64,000 bases of DNA from the NCBI RefSeq assembly GCF_033958435.1, contig NC_134137.1, positions 239,366,501-239,430,500 of the forward strand. Reading direction: 5' to 3'. Source of the DNA: Carettochelys insculpta. Its lineage: Eukaryota; Chordata; Testudines; Carettochelyidae. The position numbers were made by a program, and so were the translations under genes. Of the stretch, positions 35,698-48,449 are shown one piece after another. Below the pieces are notes generated by a model that saw only the letters and a list, made by a program, of their open reading frames with translations, was not told the origin of the DNA and did no database searches. Numbering within the stretch: position 1 is the first letter of the stretch; each line of letters opens with the position of its first letter.

Positions 35698-36379
35698 TTT
35701 CAGGAAAGCGAAGAATTAAATTAAGCTAACCAGTGGCATTGTCATAGCTTCCATATTTTCTTACCACAAAATCATTACAGTCTCTATTTTTCATGTTGGT
35801 ATGAATGCCCAGTGACGGTAACAGACACTCTTGGAAATTCTTCCAAGCACAGGGAAACTGCTCTGTGATTATTTGCTTCATAAGTAATGCCCTTCTCCTT
35901 CCACAACTCCCACCTAAGATATTCCACAAAGGCCACTTCATCAACATGAAAAGACATGGAGATGACCACTACAGCTATTGTTGGTTTGTACTTCATTGTA
36001 CCAAGAAAAAGGTTAGTCAGGTAAACTACAGTGCCTCCACCAACATCTGCTTTGCGAGCACAAAGATTTTCACCAACAGATTTTCCCGATCATTGTATTA
36101 CTACTGCTGGCTCCCTGCCGTGAAAATAAAAATACCATTCTGCCAGATATCACTAAGCTGTGTTAATTTTTTCCTCCATCTACGAACACCAAAGCCACTT
36201 GATTAGAAAGTGTTGTGTGTTTAAAACAAATAAAAAAGTGGTTAGATCTAAACGTAAAATGTGTTGACTACCTCACATCTATCACAAAAAGGAAACTTGC
36301 ATGACATAAAGGCAACCTAGCCCCAAAGGTAACCAAAGATAAAGATAACACTTTTTACCCTCAAAAAATCTTCCTTAAA

Positions 36380-36492
36380 GCCTTGATCCAGCAAATAGTG
36401 AGTATGTTTCTAATGTTAAGCATGTGACTTCAATGGTATTGCTTGGGTGCTAAAGTCATGCACATGCTTGAGTGCTTTGTTGGACTGAGGCC
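36380..36492. repeat. Short palindromic dispersed repeat
   Basis: The phrases 'cttgatccagcaaatagtga', 'gttaagcatgtgacttcaat', 'catgcacatgcttgagtgct' and 'ttgttggactgaggccc' form an inverted repeat that is widespread in amniotes and probably MITE-derived. Confidence 0.6.
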
Positions 36493-37600
36493 CAACCCAA
36501 AAGTTTATGAAATGGTATTGTGAAATGCTAGGGAACAGAGCATTCAAACTCTGCTTTTCCCCATACCTATCAAACCATATGACTAAACAATGATGTCCCT
36601 GACAGAATGCGGTTAACATCCATTCTTTGATACTGAAATCCTCCTCAAAGTAACACAGTGAAACTAGATGTTATAACATCCAAAGTTAATAGCAAGATAT
36701 GATGGAAAACTGTCAAAAATTCAAAATATGGGAAGCTGTTGGCCAGCTCATGTTTTGAGTTTCTCACGCTTCACTGGGAAAACGAATTGATAAAAAGTTA
36801 CACACGCACTTTCCCAAAAGGTATTTCTGCAAATTCAGAGAGGCCTAACAATCATTATTATATAAAGTATTGTACATTCACAAATATAAGTGTATATACA
36901 CTTGCACACATACACAAAGATATAGAGGTATATTGGCATAAATATGTGTGTACATAAATAAGCACTATTTTTCAGAAAATATTTAATTTGTACACTTTGT
37001 CCCAGAGGCAAAATATTTGCTTCATTCTCTGTTATCTAGTTCCATAAGCACAAGTCTATCAAAGCCTGATTTAAATGCTGCCGAGAAGTTGATTAATCGG
37101 AGTTTTAGAAACTATACTTTTTATTCACCCCGAAGGAAAATATTTTATATTTCTTTCATTTTATTTTACCAAGCTTCCATTAACCATCTATCAGATGTGA
37201 TATTGGATAAATTTCCCTTTCTGATCATGTATCTGTCATCATAACATTTTTATTAGAGCAGCTGAAGTCATCCGAATATAGATGGACAGTGAATATATTT
37301 TATTGCATGATAAAGTTTTGATCCAGGAAATTGCTTCTTCAGTAGATAAATTTACTGTTAACAGCAATACTCCAGATTAAGTCCACCATTGTATGGGACA
37401 CACACAAGGCATTTAGCATAGGAACACTCATTTCCATGGCAACTCCTTATAACAAATTGCTTAAACAGAAATATCTGGAACAATTATATTGCAAATTGTA
37501 ACACCTTTATAAACTCCCCCAAAATCTATTTAAAGAAACAAATACATGAGTGAAATACAAAACTGAGCAGGCACTCAGATTTCCAAATGGTTTTGTCATT

Positions 37601-37622
37601 AAAACAAAACAAAACAAAACAC
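37601..37622. repeat. (AAAAC)n microsatellite
   Basis: Four AAAAC units in direct succession. Confidence 0.9.
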
Positions 37623-37717
37623 ATGGGTGACATGATGTTTCTATGCATGCCCCATCCTTATTACAGTTGTTATAGCTTCACAACTAAGTCTGCCTGATCA
37701 CCCTTAGTCTCAGGGTA

Positions 37718-37900
37718 GTGTGGCCTAGGAGCCAAAGTCAACAGGGCTGCCCCTTCCCTTACAGATGTGTGGCTCAATGGCCATAGTTAACATGGTTGCC
37801 TTTTCCCTCAAAGCTGTGTGGTCCAATGGCCAAAATTAATAAGGCTGTTATCCTCAACAGGGTTGTATGGCCTAGTGGCCAGAGTCAGGGGAGTAGGCCA
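37718..37900. repeat. 49-bp degenerate tandem repeat, about 3.7 copies
   Basis: Units begin GTGTGGCCTAGGAGCCA (37718), GTGTGGCTCAATGGCCA (37767), GTGTGGTCCAATGGCCA (37816) and GTATGGCCTAGTGGCCA (37865). The spacing is exactly 49 bases each time despite divergence between units. It may be the internal minisatellite of an LTR, since GC-rich sequence follows to about 38230, but I cannot prove that. Confidence 0.8.
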
Positions 37901-38541
37901 CTACTTTGTAGGCCACCACTTAGTGTAGGGTGCAGGGTTGGGGGTGGTCTCAAGGTCTTCCTACTTGCCCAGATTCCAGCCCAGGGCCCTGGAAGTGGGA
38001 AATGTGCTTGCTATTGAGTCAGCGGGGATCCAACTGAAACACACTGACACCATTTGGCACAACCACTAGTCCCCCTCTTCCCCCCCCACCCCCGCTACCT
38101 CCTTCCCTGTCCCCTTTCTAGCTGAAGCATGGCCAGCAGGGAAGAAGAGGTGTGGCTCTCTTGGCCTATCACACCCAGTTCATCCCCGTGGGATCAGAGT
38201 GGAGCCAGGGTGCCCGGTGACATCATGTCACAAATCCATTAAAACAACCAGGAATCTGAGGCATAACCAGTTAACTGGATGCAAAGGCACAGTGTACATC
38301 TTCAGGAATATTTAACATTTCAGGAATATAGATTGGTATCCACTTGGTATATTTGGGCCTGTTTGCAGTAAAATAGTAAGGAAGCAGGTATGCTGCATGT
38401 GCAGGTGTTGTTTCCAAGCACTCTCTTGCTCTGCGTGGATATTTAAAAGCTGTATCTACATAACTCCAAGAAAATGATTTCTTGAACTTAAATGTAAGAG
38501 GATGAATATAACCCTATCTCTGAAATTCCTCTAGTAGTCAT

Positions 38542-38572
38542 AGTATATATATATATATATATATATATATAG
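38542..38572. repeat. (AT)n microsatellite
   Basis: About 15 uninterrupted TA units. Confidence 0.95.
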
Positions 38573-38574
38573 GT

Positions 38575-39150
38575 AGTACGTCGTGTCTGACCATGACATC
38601 GTGCAAAGAACCTGTGTTGGGGAACGTTTAAAGTGGAAAAGCCGTTGCACATGGGCAGTTCCACTCTCTCGACCTGAGAAGCCTGGTTCCAGTGGTACAA
38701 AAAGTTGTCATGGCTGGGACTTGCTAGGCTGCAGTGGGTGGCCATGCTGTCTTTGGTGCCTTGTCATGCCCTTCGCTCTCCACTGAGCGTTGCAGAACCG
38801 CCTTCCTGGTCATTGGATCTTGCTGTTGATCTCATCCGCCCAGTCCGCCAGGGCCATCTTTGCATGCTGGGATAGGCAATTCCCTATCTCACCGCAGGTT
38901 TCACACCTGCCGGCTACCCTCACCTGGTTTAGCCCACCTGTCGAAGTGGTTTATCGGGGTGTGGCTGCTGCATCCTACAGCTTCTTGGAGCCACAGGTGA
39001 GAGCTGGGTGCCAGGTGGGGACCAAAAGTGCACAAACTGCCCCAAAGAGACTTGACAAGTCCCCACACCAGAGGTACTGCCCCTCCCTGCACACCCCATA
39101 CACCCCACTAGTCACAGTACATGCTGAGTTGCACCACGATTGAGCTCTTT
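38575..39150. repeat. Unclassified interspersed repeat
   Basis: Starts just after the (AT)n run, with 'gtctgaccatgacatcgtgc' and 'ctgtgttggggaacgtttaa', and continues through 'cattggatcttgctgttgat' to 'cacgattgagctctttaatg'. The GC content and style are those of a multi-copy element, and I recall closely similar sequence in turtle genomes, but I cannot assign a class. Frames inside lack domains. Confidence 0.45.
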
Positions 39151-39364
39151 AATGATCAGATGGAAAGACTCAGAGGTCTTCAAGTTAAAAACACCTTTTT
39201 GCATGTCAACCAACATGTGCCAGACAAATGGGGGAATTACCTCCTCCCTGTTCATACCATTTAACAAATGAATAAAGTTTCAGTGCACACTGGGGCTCAA
39301 ATGCTAGAGCTACAAATATGCCAGAATCAGCAAGAAGGGACACTAGCTACGGAGGACTTTGAGT

Positions 39365-39515
39365 TACTATAGAGAATTCCTTCCAAACTATCCGGATGCT
39401 AGATCTTACCCACATGCTCAGCATCTGATTGCCATGGCCCATGACATGCAGAAGATCAAACTAAATGATCGTTATGGTACTTTCTGATCCTGAAATCTGA
39501 GCCTAAGGAGGTCTA
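39365..39515 (+). mobile_element. CR1 LINE 3' end, old
   Basis: The end 'agatcaaactaaatgatcgt', 'tatggtactttctgatcctg' and 'aaatctgagc' matches the CR1 3' end (consensus style 'cagactagatgatcataatggtcccttctg'). Confidence 0.65.
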
Positions 39516-39595
39516 TCAAATCTCCACCTCCAAAAATTCCCCATTACATGAAAGCAGCACACGGTGTGAAAACCATGAAGGAGAACCACCTTGGT

Positions 39596-40783
39596 ATTAA
39601 GTTCACTTAATGAAAATCAACACACAGCTGCTGATCCATGAACTGAACAATATGCTAATGTTTGAGAGCTGCTGGCATTTCAGCGCTGCGTTGAATATAA
39701 CAGAATATAGAGCTGCAATGTCAGCTGATCTGGCATCCACAGTAAATGTACAGGTCACTGCTGTGCAGGTGCTTTTCTTAGTTGCAAGAGTGTAGTTGAA
39801 GCCAGTCCAGGATTGAATCACCTAAATGAGAACGATATCCACATTATTTTGTAATGTAGGACTTCATGAGATATCAGTTTTGAAAGATACCAGGAGACAT
39901 TTTGCTGTGTTTATTTCTTGATTACAAGTGTTTGTTTTCTCAAGAACTTTTTCATAGAATTTGGTTCTGGATATATTTGTCAAATCATGCACATTCCATT
40001 ACAGACTGATGACCTAGGTAGAGTTAAATGGCGTTTCTTTCACACACTTCAATGATATTTCTTGTGATTCTGTACTATCTGCAGATTGTTTTTGAAATAC
40101 CATTCTAGCCACTGAACGGAAAACACTGTTCCCAGCACTGTCTATATTATCATCGCCTTCATGGATGACATTTCCACCACATTAAATTGTGCAATGCCAT
40201 AGGGCATGAACACATCTCCTCAGAGGCTCAAGGTCATCATAATTGGTGCAGAAACCATGAAGATGCCGTATGTCAATTAATCCATGAGATCCAAATGCAT
40301 GCTGTGCTGTAGCTGTGTAGCAAGACATGTGCAGGGATGTCATAATTTTGGAATTCTTACATACAATGCACTCTGCAACTGAAAGGCAACTTGCCTGCTG
40401 AAGGATGATACTCACTGTTGGACGAATTACATGCTTCAAGGACAAACTCCAGCAACAACTGGGTCACAAAAGTAGCTGACTAATGTAAACTACAATCATC
40501 TGGCCTGGGATAATATTCTCAGGCTTTTTATTTTGACTGTTTTAGACCAGAGGATGAAACCAGCATTATGCAAAACCACATGCTCATGTGAAAGCTGTTT
40601 ATCAGGATCACTCACCAAAAAAATAACCAGGACATATTTGGAGGACTTACATTCCTGCTTCAGATTACTAGCGGCTTGGATAGAATGACTTTGGGAGCAC
40701 ACAGTGCCAAATACTAGGGGGTCATAACTCACGTGAGGACTGACATGCTCTTTGCCCCAATTCACTGTTGTCATAATCTGCAT
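39596..40783 (-). pseudogene. Eroded unclassified coding remnant, probably repeat-borne
   Basis: On the minus strand three separated open pieces occur in a consistent order. The first (40783-40496) starts MQIMTTVNWGKEHVSPHVSYD. The second (40445-40182) contains AFGSHGLIDIRHLHGFC and TNYDDLEPLRRCV and is followed, after a stop, by GDDNIDSAGNS and SVARMVFQKQS. The third (39821-39603) contains SWTGFNYTLATKKS and TFTVDARSADIAALYSV. Their order and style resemble multi-copy, function-unknown proteins that I recall from invertebrate and lower-vertebrate genomes (motifs like 'LGFCxSYDEV', 'DGKNTFHSMARVVFQ', 'GFN..LS.....PIIDA.PTDMATVY'). Stops and shifts separate the pieces, so it is not functional. 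Family identity rests on memory only. Confidence 0.5.
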
Positions 40784-40865
40784 CTAAAAGCTTTCATACA
40801 TAGCACCATACACACACATATAGGGTGACACTGGTAATTTATAATATATGATGTGCATATGGGTG

Positions 40866-41110
40866 ACAAGAACGTAAGAAGAGCCATACTGGGTCAGATC
40901 CATGGTTCATATAACCCAGTATGTCCTGCACCAGTGACCAACAACAGGTGCTTCAGAAGGAATGAACAGAATAGGTAGTCATCAAGTGATTCATGCCATC
41001 ATCCTGTCCCAGCTTCTGGCAAACAGAGGCTAGGGTCATACAAAAGCATGGTTTCAGATCCCTGCCCTTCCTGGACAATAGCCACTAATGGACCATGAGG
41101 TGTATAAACC
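40866..41110 (+). mobile_element. CR1-related dispersed repeat
   Basis: The run 'aacgtaagaagagccatact', 'gggtcagatccatggttcat', 'cccagcttctggcaaacaga' and 'ggctagggtcat' is one of the most common turtle/bird repeats and is linked to CR1. Moderately diverged, plus orientation. Confidence 0.8.
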
Positions 41111-41114
41111 TGTG

Positions 41115-43230
41115 CCAGAAATATATTATTAAAATGCATTTGGCAAGCAATGCCTAAGCTCAGGCCCTGCTAGACAAAGAGAAGGTGTTTTCATTGTGTC
41201 TCCACGCTTAATTAAGCAAGGTGAGACTGAAGATGATGAAAAGTGCATTTACATGTAAGGTAAACAAAGCCATTGGGCGAGAAAGTGGAGGAGATAGCCA
41301 CTTAATCACGATGATGGATGGAAGCCATGCCAACAAGAAGACTTGCTGCCTCTTGCAACAGAGAGATATAAATGGAAGCAAAAGACCATTTTGCTATCCA
41401 CCATGGGAGGATCAAAAACATAAAAAGAGGCCAGAGCTCTTGAAATCTTAGAATGATGGATTCTTCAACCAAAGGGGTTGACATTTCTGATGAGGACTCT
41501 AGGTGAGCTGTTTGCTTGGACAAACAGGGTAACCTGTTGATGTTAAGTTTTAGTCATTACAAAGCCTGTTTTGTTTGGAACCTTTCCTATCTCTTTCACT
41601 CTTACTTGAAATCACTTGAATTTGGTTTTTTGGCAATAACCTTATCCTTGTTTTATTACAAAAGCATTTCAGTGCTGTGTATTAAACTGAAATATGGCTG
41701 TTTAGCTAATCTAGCAGGTGGATGTGTGTTCTGACTCTGAGACTATCCAAAGAGAAGGACTGGCCACTAAAGAAAGACATCTCTGGCGAGCTAGTGTTTG
41801 CTGATTGTTATCAGCCAAACATGATTTGGGCTGACAGAACCCCGACGAGTTTTCTGGCAAGGCAGTCACAATGGTGTGTTGGAGATAGAGGTGGCACATT
41901 GCTTAGCAGCAGTGAAGCTCTCTTGATCAGGCAGAGCGGAGGCTCATGTTTCTGGGTGACCTTAGCAGAATCAGCTAATTTTATTGCACTGCACAGAGCA
42001 GTACTAGACCTGCCTTGTACATGCTATGCATGGAATGAAATTGTAGAACCATAATGTTTTTCTAACCTTAACCATAATTTACTACTAGAATGGCATGTCA
42101 CTTCTACATCTGAAGGAATTAGGCTGCACATCTTTGCTGCAGCCTGGACAGCAGAAGAGTCTTCTTACACATAAAATCATTGTGTTGCTCTTCAACCAGC
42201 TGACAGTATGCAGTGCCAAAGGGAGACTATTATTGCAGTATAGCCAGATGGTTTTGTTATTACTCATTTAACTCCTATGGGAAGAAAGGCAAGTTGAATG
42301 ATAAAATGCATCCTTAGCAATCAAGTCTTCTACTCATATTCTTCTCTGTTTATATAAGAGGAGTAGTGGTGACATGGAAATTATTTTCTTCTGTTCTGCA
42401 GAATACAAAGCTGTTACTTTAAATAGCACTTTGGAGGGAGAGGCTAACAAGGAAGGCTTTCTGTGCACCAATCTCTCTCTCTCTCTTTCTCTCTGCCTAA
42501 GTGGCTTTTTTTCCAACCCTAAAAGTATTCTGGCTATTACTGGTTAGCTGATAAGGCTAATGGAATATCAGCACAGACAACACGTCTTGAGAGTGCATGG
42601 CAATAATGTCAGGAAAAAATGCCTTGGCTGCATATGCAACATCCACTCCCACCAATGGGAACTGCACCCATACATCTAACGGCAAAATATACCCCACAAA
42701 CCACTTCCTCTATTGGCTGGGGGTGGAGGGTGGCAAAAGGATCCATTACAGTTCTGCAGTATTTACAGAGCATTTCATTATCTTGTGCCCCTCCCCACCC
42801 TTTTTAAGATTTGTTTAATCATTTGTATCACTAATGGAAATATGGGTTTCAAAATGGGCTGGAAGCCAGAGATGTAAATGGAGGGTACAGTATGTTGCTT
42901 CCTGAAATATGACATTGGAGGTATTAGGGGGATGGGAAATATGCTTCTGATATTCAGGCTAATTGAATATCTAGGGAAGAAGATTGATTATTCCCTGAGA
43001 CAATTAGCAAGCTAAGCAGTAATAAGAAAAGAGAACAAAAGAAGAGACTTTCTTCAGGGTTAACATATCTTAGACAAAGTATCTGGTTGAGACTGCTCTG
43101 GGTAGGTATGCAGAAAAAAATATAACATGCAATGCATGCACTAAATCATATGGCAAGTGTTTCCCACATGGAGAAGCATATTGTAGATGTGGTGATGGGC
43201 AAGCAAAAGAGTTTAGAAGCTATTCATGCG
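41115..43230. other. No gene or clear repeat recognised
   Basis: Contains a short (CT)n run at 42472-42494. Frames of 60-110 codons (for example 41722-42054 plus) have no recognisable domain. Confidence 0.4.
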
Positions 43231-43705
43231 GGCTACAGTTACACTACAGCAATCTGTCAACAAAACTCACTGTTGGAAGAGATTTCCCAACAAAACTTCT
43301 GTTGACAGAGTGCGGCCAAACACAAAAGCCAATTGGAAGAAGCACTCAGCTCTGTTGACAGAGAGGCTGGACTGCCCAGCTGCTGTCTCGACAAAACAGG
43401 TACCCAGAAGCACAGCAGACAGGGCTGTCCATTGTTCTGGATGCCATGTCTGTTGAGAGAAGACCGCCCTCAGAGTGTCCACACAGCTTTTTTGGTTGAC
43501 AGAATGGGCTGACAGCAGCGTTATGCCTCATTGCTGAGAGGCAGAATGCTGCCAGCAAAAGTGCTGAGTTTTCACGACAAAATGCATTTTATGTCTGGAT
43601 GTTGCATCAGTTTTGTGTGTAGATGCACTATTTCAGAATAAGCTATTCTGAAATATCTCTTCCGGAATACCTTATTCTGAAAAATGCTGCTGTGTAGACA
43701 TATCC
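43231..43705. mobile_element. Degraded Harbinger-type MITE
   Basis: Starts GGCTACAGTTACACTAC and ends GTGTAGACATATCC, matching the family terminus with several changes. Inside are 'tctgtcaacaaaact' and 'ctgttgacagag' blocks in both orientations and, at the right, a 'gaataagctattctg' inverted repeat, so it may be a composite of two families. The 3-bp flanks (GCG and TAA) do not match. Confidence 0.55.
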
Positions 43706-44884
43706 TAAGATAATCAGAGAAACCCAGATCTCAGACAGAGGAAAGTTCTGGTCAGTTTCTCTTTCTAATCTCATACAGCTGGGATTTCTATATGTCTGAG
43801 ACTTTCTCCCAGGTAGGTTTTTTTTTGGTGTGTGCGTGTGTTTGTTTGTTTTTGGTGCCTAAAAGGTTGGGTTTGTTTTGACAAGCAGACGAAGTCCTAA
43901 GGACTTCTTCAAACTGAACCCTAAACTCATCCTGTGTTTCCGACAACAATTTAATATTTATTTTTGTCCAAAAAAGGATAACAATTATGTAATGACATAG
44001 TCTCATGATATACCACTGCGGCTCAGCCAGAGGACTAAGACACAGTGCATCACTGAAGATGTCACACAGCCAGGAAGCAAGGCCTTTACTGAAGAATGGG
44101 GTTGTAAGGGACATATAGCTACAAGTCACCTGAGACATTCGGTAGCTCAGGTGAAAAATGAGATGATGGTCAACCTAACAATATATTTGTTTATGAACTT
44201 GAAATGTAATATTTTGTTTCAGTTTGAGTCAAAGCAAAATATTTTGTTTAGATGTTCCCTTAGAAAAACTGTGCTGCCCAGAAAAAAAAAAAATCTATAT
44301 TTTCAATTTTGACCATGCCCCATTTTGTATTTGGAAAAATGTTTTGTTTGAAACCCAACTCAGAACTGGTTGAGGTCTGCCCATCCCTTGGTACAACAAA
44401 TGTTCTTCCAAAGCTCTTCCTACTTTTACAAAGGCCCACCACACTCTATGCTCTCTCGGGAGAGGGCCAGAATACAGAAAACAACTAGAAAGCACAGGTC
44501 AGATTATATCTCCCTTCCAACCACCTCAGAGACAGCCTTTCCCTGTTCAATTTTTCCCAAGGGTTCACGTATCATCCACCCACTTGGACAGCACAAAACC
44601 AGACCTTATGAGACAAGTCCTGCAAATCCAAACTATGTGAGTACTTATGTGATTATCCCTGAGAGTACTTGCGCAAGTTTGAAATACCCTCATTAGCAAT
44701 GGTTTGCAAACAATTTTGCTGATGCTGTGATTCTCTGAAGATGTGCTGAACCCTTAAGAGCTTCCCTCCTGTGCAAGCTTACTCCTCATAGCCTAACGAA
44801 TTTACTGTTGGTTTGCTCATTTTCATCATAAAATGTTCTAAGTAATACAGTTTTCACCCCCTCACTTAAGACCACCGCAGAATT

Positions 44885-45005
44885 TAATAATTCTCACTCA
44901 CTGTAAGAAGCTTTTCCTAATACTTAGCCTAAGCTTTCCCCCTTTTCATTCACCTCTGATAGCCCCAAGACAGCCTAAATGATTTGTCTTAATTCATGAG
45001 GTCTT
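44885..45005 (-). mobile_element. Old CR1 LINE fragment
   Basis: The phrase 'ctgtaagaagcttttcctaa' followed by 'tacttagcctaagctttccc' matches reverse-oriented CR1 ('gtgaagaagtttttcctaatatccaacctaaac' style). Confidence 0.6.
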
Positions 45006-46149
45006 ATGCTCTTCTACCTTGATACTTGTGCAGGTAGGATGCGAGGGATGGGCTGTCATCCACAGATCATGGCTCAAGACTTCTGGGAAGGGCAATGTTT
45101 CTTCTGCAGCATGCTGTGCCTTCTCCACTAGACTTTAGGGATGAGCTTTTAAGTTAGAGAGGTGACTGGCCACTCTCAATGATATATTCTCCTTGCCCAG
45201 AACTATAGGGGGCAAAGCATTATAAAAGTTGGTGAAGTTTGATCTCTGGCCTTAATGTCCCTGCTTCCCTGATATCAACTCATGTGGTGGCGTTAACTAA
45301 GGGAACGGGTTAAGAGACTGCCTGAAGTGGCAAACATAGCACAACACACCACCAGCTTACTAAATGTCACATTTGACCACGGTTGTTGGCCCAGATCGAG
45401 GGGACCCAGGGCATTAAACTGGAATAGGAGACTCAGCTTGTGAGAACCTTCAAATGAAAACCTTCTCTGGGCTGGGCCAGCATGGCCGGTGTAGATGGGC
45501 TCTTATGGGAGGGTCTCTGAGTGTCCTGAGAGGAACCTGCCCCACTATTTGCCTGTAACATGAAGAACTGAGTCAAAGTAACTGAACATGGTACTGTTTT
45601 ACTTAGCATCCACTTTTGGCTTTGTTTTGAATTACTAATTTATGACTTCTTAGAAAGGAAAGCTTTTCCTTCTTACTAACATGCAGTAGTACTCCTGGAA
45701 GGGAGCCAATGTGTCAATTTATGCACTCGCTTGAAGTGCAATGGACTGTGATATTTCCAAGTCACAATGTTAGTTTGATTCTTTCAGAAATGTGTGCCAA
45801 AGTTTCTTCAGTGAAAAGAATGCCTCACAAGACTCACATTAAGCATATCATCCTTACACTGGCAGCTAGTTCCTTTTGGGGAAATGAAATATCAGCTTTA
45901 CCCTTCATTCTTGTCTTCCATTTCTCAGCCTCATGAAAAAATGCTGTGAAAAACAGAAAATCTTGTAGCATGTGACATGAAATGTGAAATTCTCACGTTC
46001 TACTTTGTCAAATAGCAAAAGGTAACTGTATATATCTGGGGAACTTTAAGACTAATTTTTCAAAACCTGGCTTCCATTTTTGGAATTATTGACATAGCTT
46101 TTCGCCCACAAGTATTTGTGGTACATGTGAGAACACACAAATGTCCAAT

Positions 46150-46310
46150 GGTCCTTTTCTGCAAATACTTATGCACGCAAATAACTTTAGTTGTTTGAAC
46201 AACTCCACTGAAAACAACAGTTTGCCCAAGTATGACAAAAGTAGTTCAGTATGATTTATCATGAATAAAGTTACTCAGGTTATGAAATATTTGTAAGATT
46301 TGGCCTTAAG
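46150..46310. repeat. Short palindromic dispersed repeat
   Basis: 'gcaaatacttatgcacgcaa' and 'ataactttag' recur inverted as 'ataaagttactcaggttatg' and 'aaatatttgtaag' about a centre near 46220. The pattern matches common amniote MITE-like repeats. Confidence 0.55.
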
Positions 46311-46379
46311 TTATTGCTTATCCCCCACAAATCAGACACATAGGCATACAGACAACCATAATGTAGTTGCAATTACATC

Positions 46380-46605
46380 AACAACTGGCTCTCTGGTTAG
46401 CCTAGGATTGCAGAGATCCAAGTTGAATTCCCTGTGCTTTCTTAGACTTCCTGTGTCACTTAGGTGCTCTGTGCCTCAGTTCCCCATCTGTAAAATAGGG
46501 ATACTTCCCTCTCATGTAGAGATGCTGTGAGGATAAATACACTAAGATCATGAAGTGCATTGAGAGCTGTAGATGAAAAGTGTTATGTAAGAACCTGGTA
46601 TTTCA
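46380..46605 (+). mobile_element. MIR-type SINE with L2-like tail
   Basis: The series 'gagatccaagttgaattccc', 'cttcctgtgtcacttaggtg', 'gcctcagttccccatctgta', 'aaatagggatacttccctct' and 'tgcattgagagctgtagatg' follows the MIR consensus through its tail, plus orientation. Confidence 0.85.
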
Positions 46606-46804
46606 TCAGAATAAAAAGGTAGGCTATGCTAGGGTGTGGTGCAAAATCTGGCCCTGAATAGGAGTGAAATACAGATTTAACTTCAAATTACACCAAAATC
46701 TTTACTCTGGCAAAACTCGTACTGATTTATGATCTGACCGCCAGCAGGTTAAATCTGATTTGCATGGCATGATGAATACGTTGAAATCTAAGTCTGGACT
46801 TTGT

Positions 46805-47241
46805 GGCTACGTCTACACGTGCCCCAAACTTCGAAATGGCCATGCAAATGGCCATTTCGAAGTTTACTAATGAAGCGCTGAAATGCATATTCAGCGCTTC
46901 ATTAGCATGAGGGCGGCAGCAGCATCTTCGAAATTGACGTGCCCTGCCGCTGCGCGGCGCGTCCAGACGGGGCTCCTTTTCGAAAGGGCCCCGCCTACTT
47001 CGAAGTCCCCTTATTCCCATGAGCTCATGGGAATAAGGGGACTTCGAAGTAGGTGGCGTCCTTTCGAAAAGGAACCCCGTCTGGACGCGCCGCGCAGCGG
47101 CAGGGCGCGTCAATTTCAAAGCGCCGCTGCCGCCCGCATGCTAATGAAGTGCTGAATATGCATTTCAGCGCTTCATTAGTAAACTTCGAAATGGCCATTT
47201 GCATGGCCATTTCGAAGTTTGGGGCACGTGTAGACAAGGCC
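46805..47241. mobile_element. Near-perfect palindromic Harbinger-type MITE, flanks TGT
   Basis: The 437-bp element starts GGCTACGTCTACACGTGCCC and ends GGGCACGTGTAGACAAGGCC, with TGT at 46802-46804 and 47242-47244. Its two halves are inverted copies centred on GAGCTC at 47021-47026. At least nine TTCGAA or close variants occur. Overlapping mirror-image frames on the two strands (46727-47119 minus and 46883-47155 plus) are a consequence of the palindrome, not genes. The arms differ at only a few positions, so this is one of the younger copies here. Confidence 0.92.
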
Positions 47242-48449
47242 TGTTTGAACTATTTCAGTTGAGTTTACATTTTTCTTGTAACACTAACAATTATAATTCA
47301 TACAAAATAATACAACAAAGATGCAAGCATATGTTTCAATTTCTAACCCAAAATTAATTAAAAAAAATGAATAAACCTCTCAGTTTTATTGATTCTTTTT
47401 GTCTCCATAGACAAAGATTAGCCATATGCTCATAGTCTGAAGTATTTTGGATTAGTATGAAACAAGAAAGAACACAGATAAAACCTGCAGCACAGAACAT
47501 GGGATGTGAACCTATCATCTGGCAGAGGTTGCATCAGCTCTGTGTCAAAAAATAATAGACAGCTGAGCCTTAAAAATGTGAAAGAGCCAGAGTTCAAAAA
47601 ATAAAAGCACAGTGTCATAGCTCGATGCATCACACCAGCTATACCCAGTTTTGTACTTCCAACATACCAAGATCTGTTTTGCTGATTCATGGCTGCTTCA
47701 TGAGTCTCATAATATTTTCTGGGTTTCTTAATGCAGCAACCGAACATGTTCATATCATAATCTCATTTTATTATAAAAAAAATGGTATGTTTCTACTTGT
47801 AATGACTGTGGAAAAAAGCTTGAAAACATCAATCCTGAAGACTCAAAAAGCAAAAAATATTTAAAACAAACTCCTAATATTTGGAGAGTTATATTAATGC
47901 ATGGATACAGAAATAGTGCAAGATCATTAACTTAACAAAACAAAAACCTTACCCTTTTACCCAACTCTCCCAATTTCCCAATTAAATAAAAGCCAACCTC
48001 AGATCTGAATCAACCTCAGTTTTGGTTCTATAAAAACAGAACATACTTGAAGAGATTTTTTGCAAAAGCTAAATCAACGCAATCCTTGTTTGCCCCTAAA
48101 AGGGGCAAAGCAAAGGAAATCTCTTGTCCCAACTTTCCATCCCAAACTTTGGTGATCATCCAGTGGCAAAAAATTCCCTACATTAAATAGAGAGGTAAGG
48201 TTGTTTGGTGGTATGTTGCCTCCCTCGCAGAATACAGAGTTGAGAAAAACAAATGGCTGACAACCAGGAAATACACAGTTAAGACTGCCCATGAAATTTT
48301 AACTCTGACCTTTTTCAGTAATGTCCTAACACACCCTCTTAACACATAACCCTTTACACTGCTAACCCCACAGTTACCGAAATGTACAAGTTCTTCACCT
48401 CTTTTATAACCCATCCCTTCTCACCCACAGGATTTCATCTAACGCTAGT

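Noticed and set aside
39603..40783. Functional protein gene on the minus strand
   Set aside because: Stops and frame changes separate the three coherent pieces, so it is listed as a pseudogene remnant.
43228..43708. Matching target duplication for the MITE at 43231-43705
   Set aside because: The 3-bp flanks GCG and TAA do not match, and the interior looks composite, so its boundaries are uncertain.
46727..47262. Mirror-image open frames of 70-130 codons on both strands
   Set aside because: They arise because the MITE at 46805-47241 is a palindrome, and they share the same peptide on both strands. No domain or exon context supports a gene.
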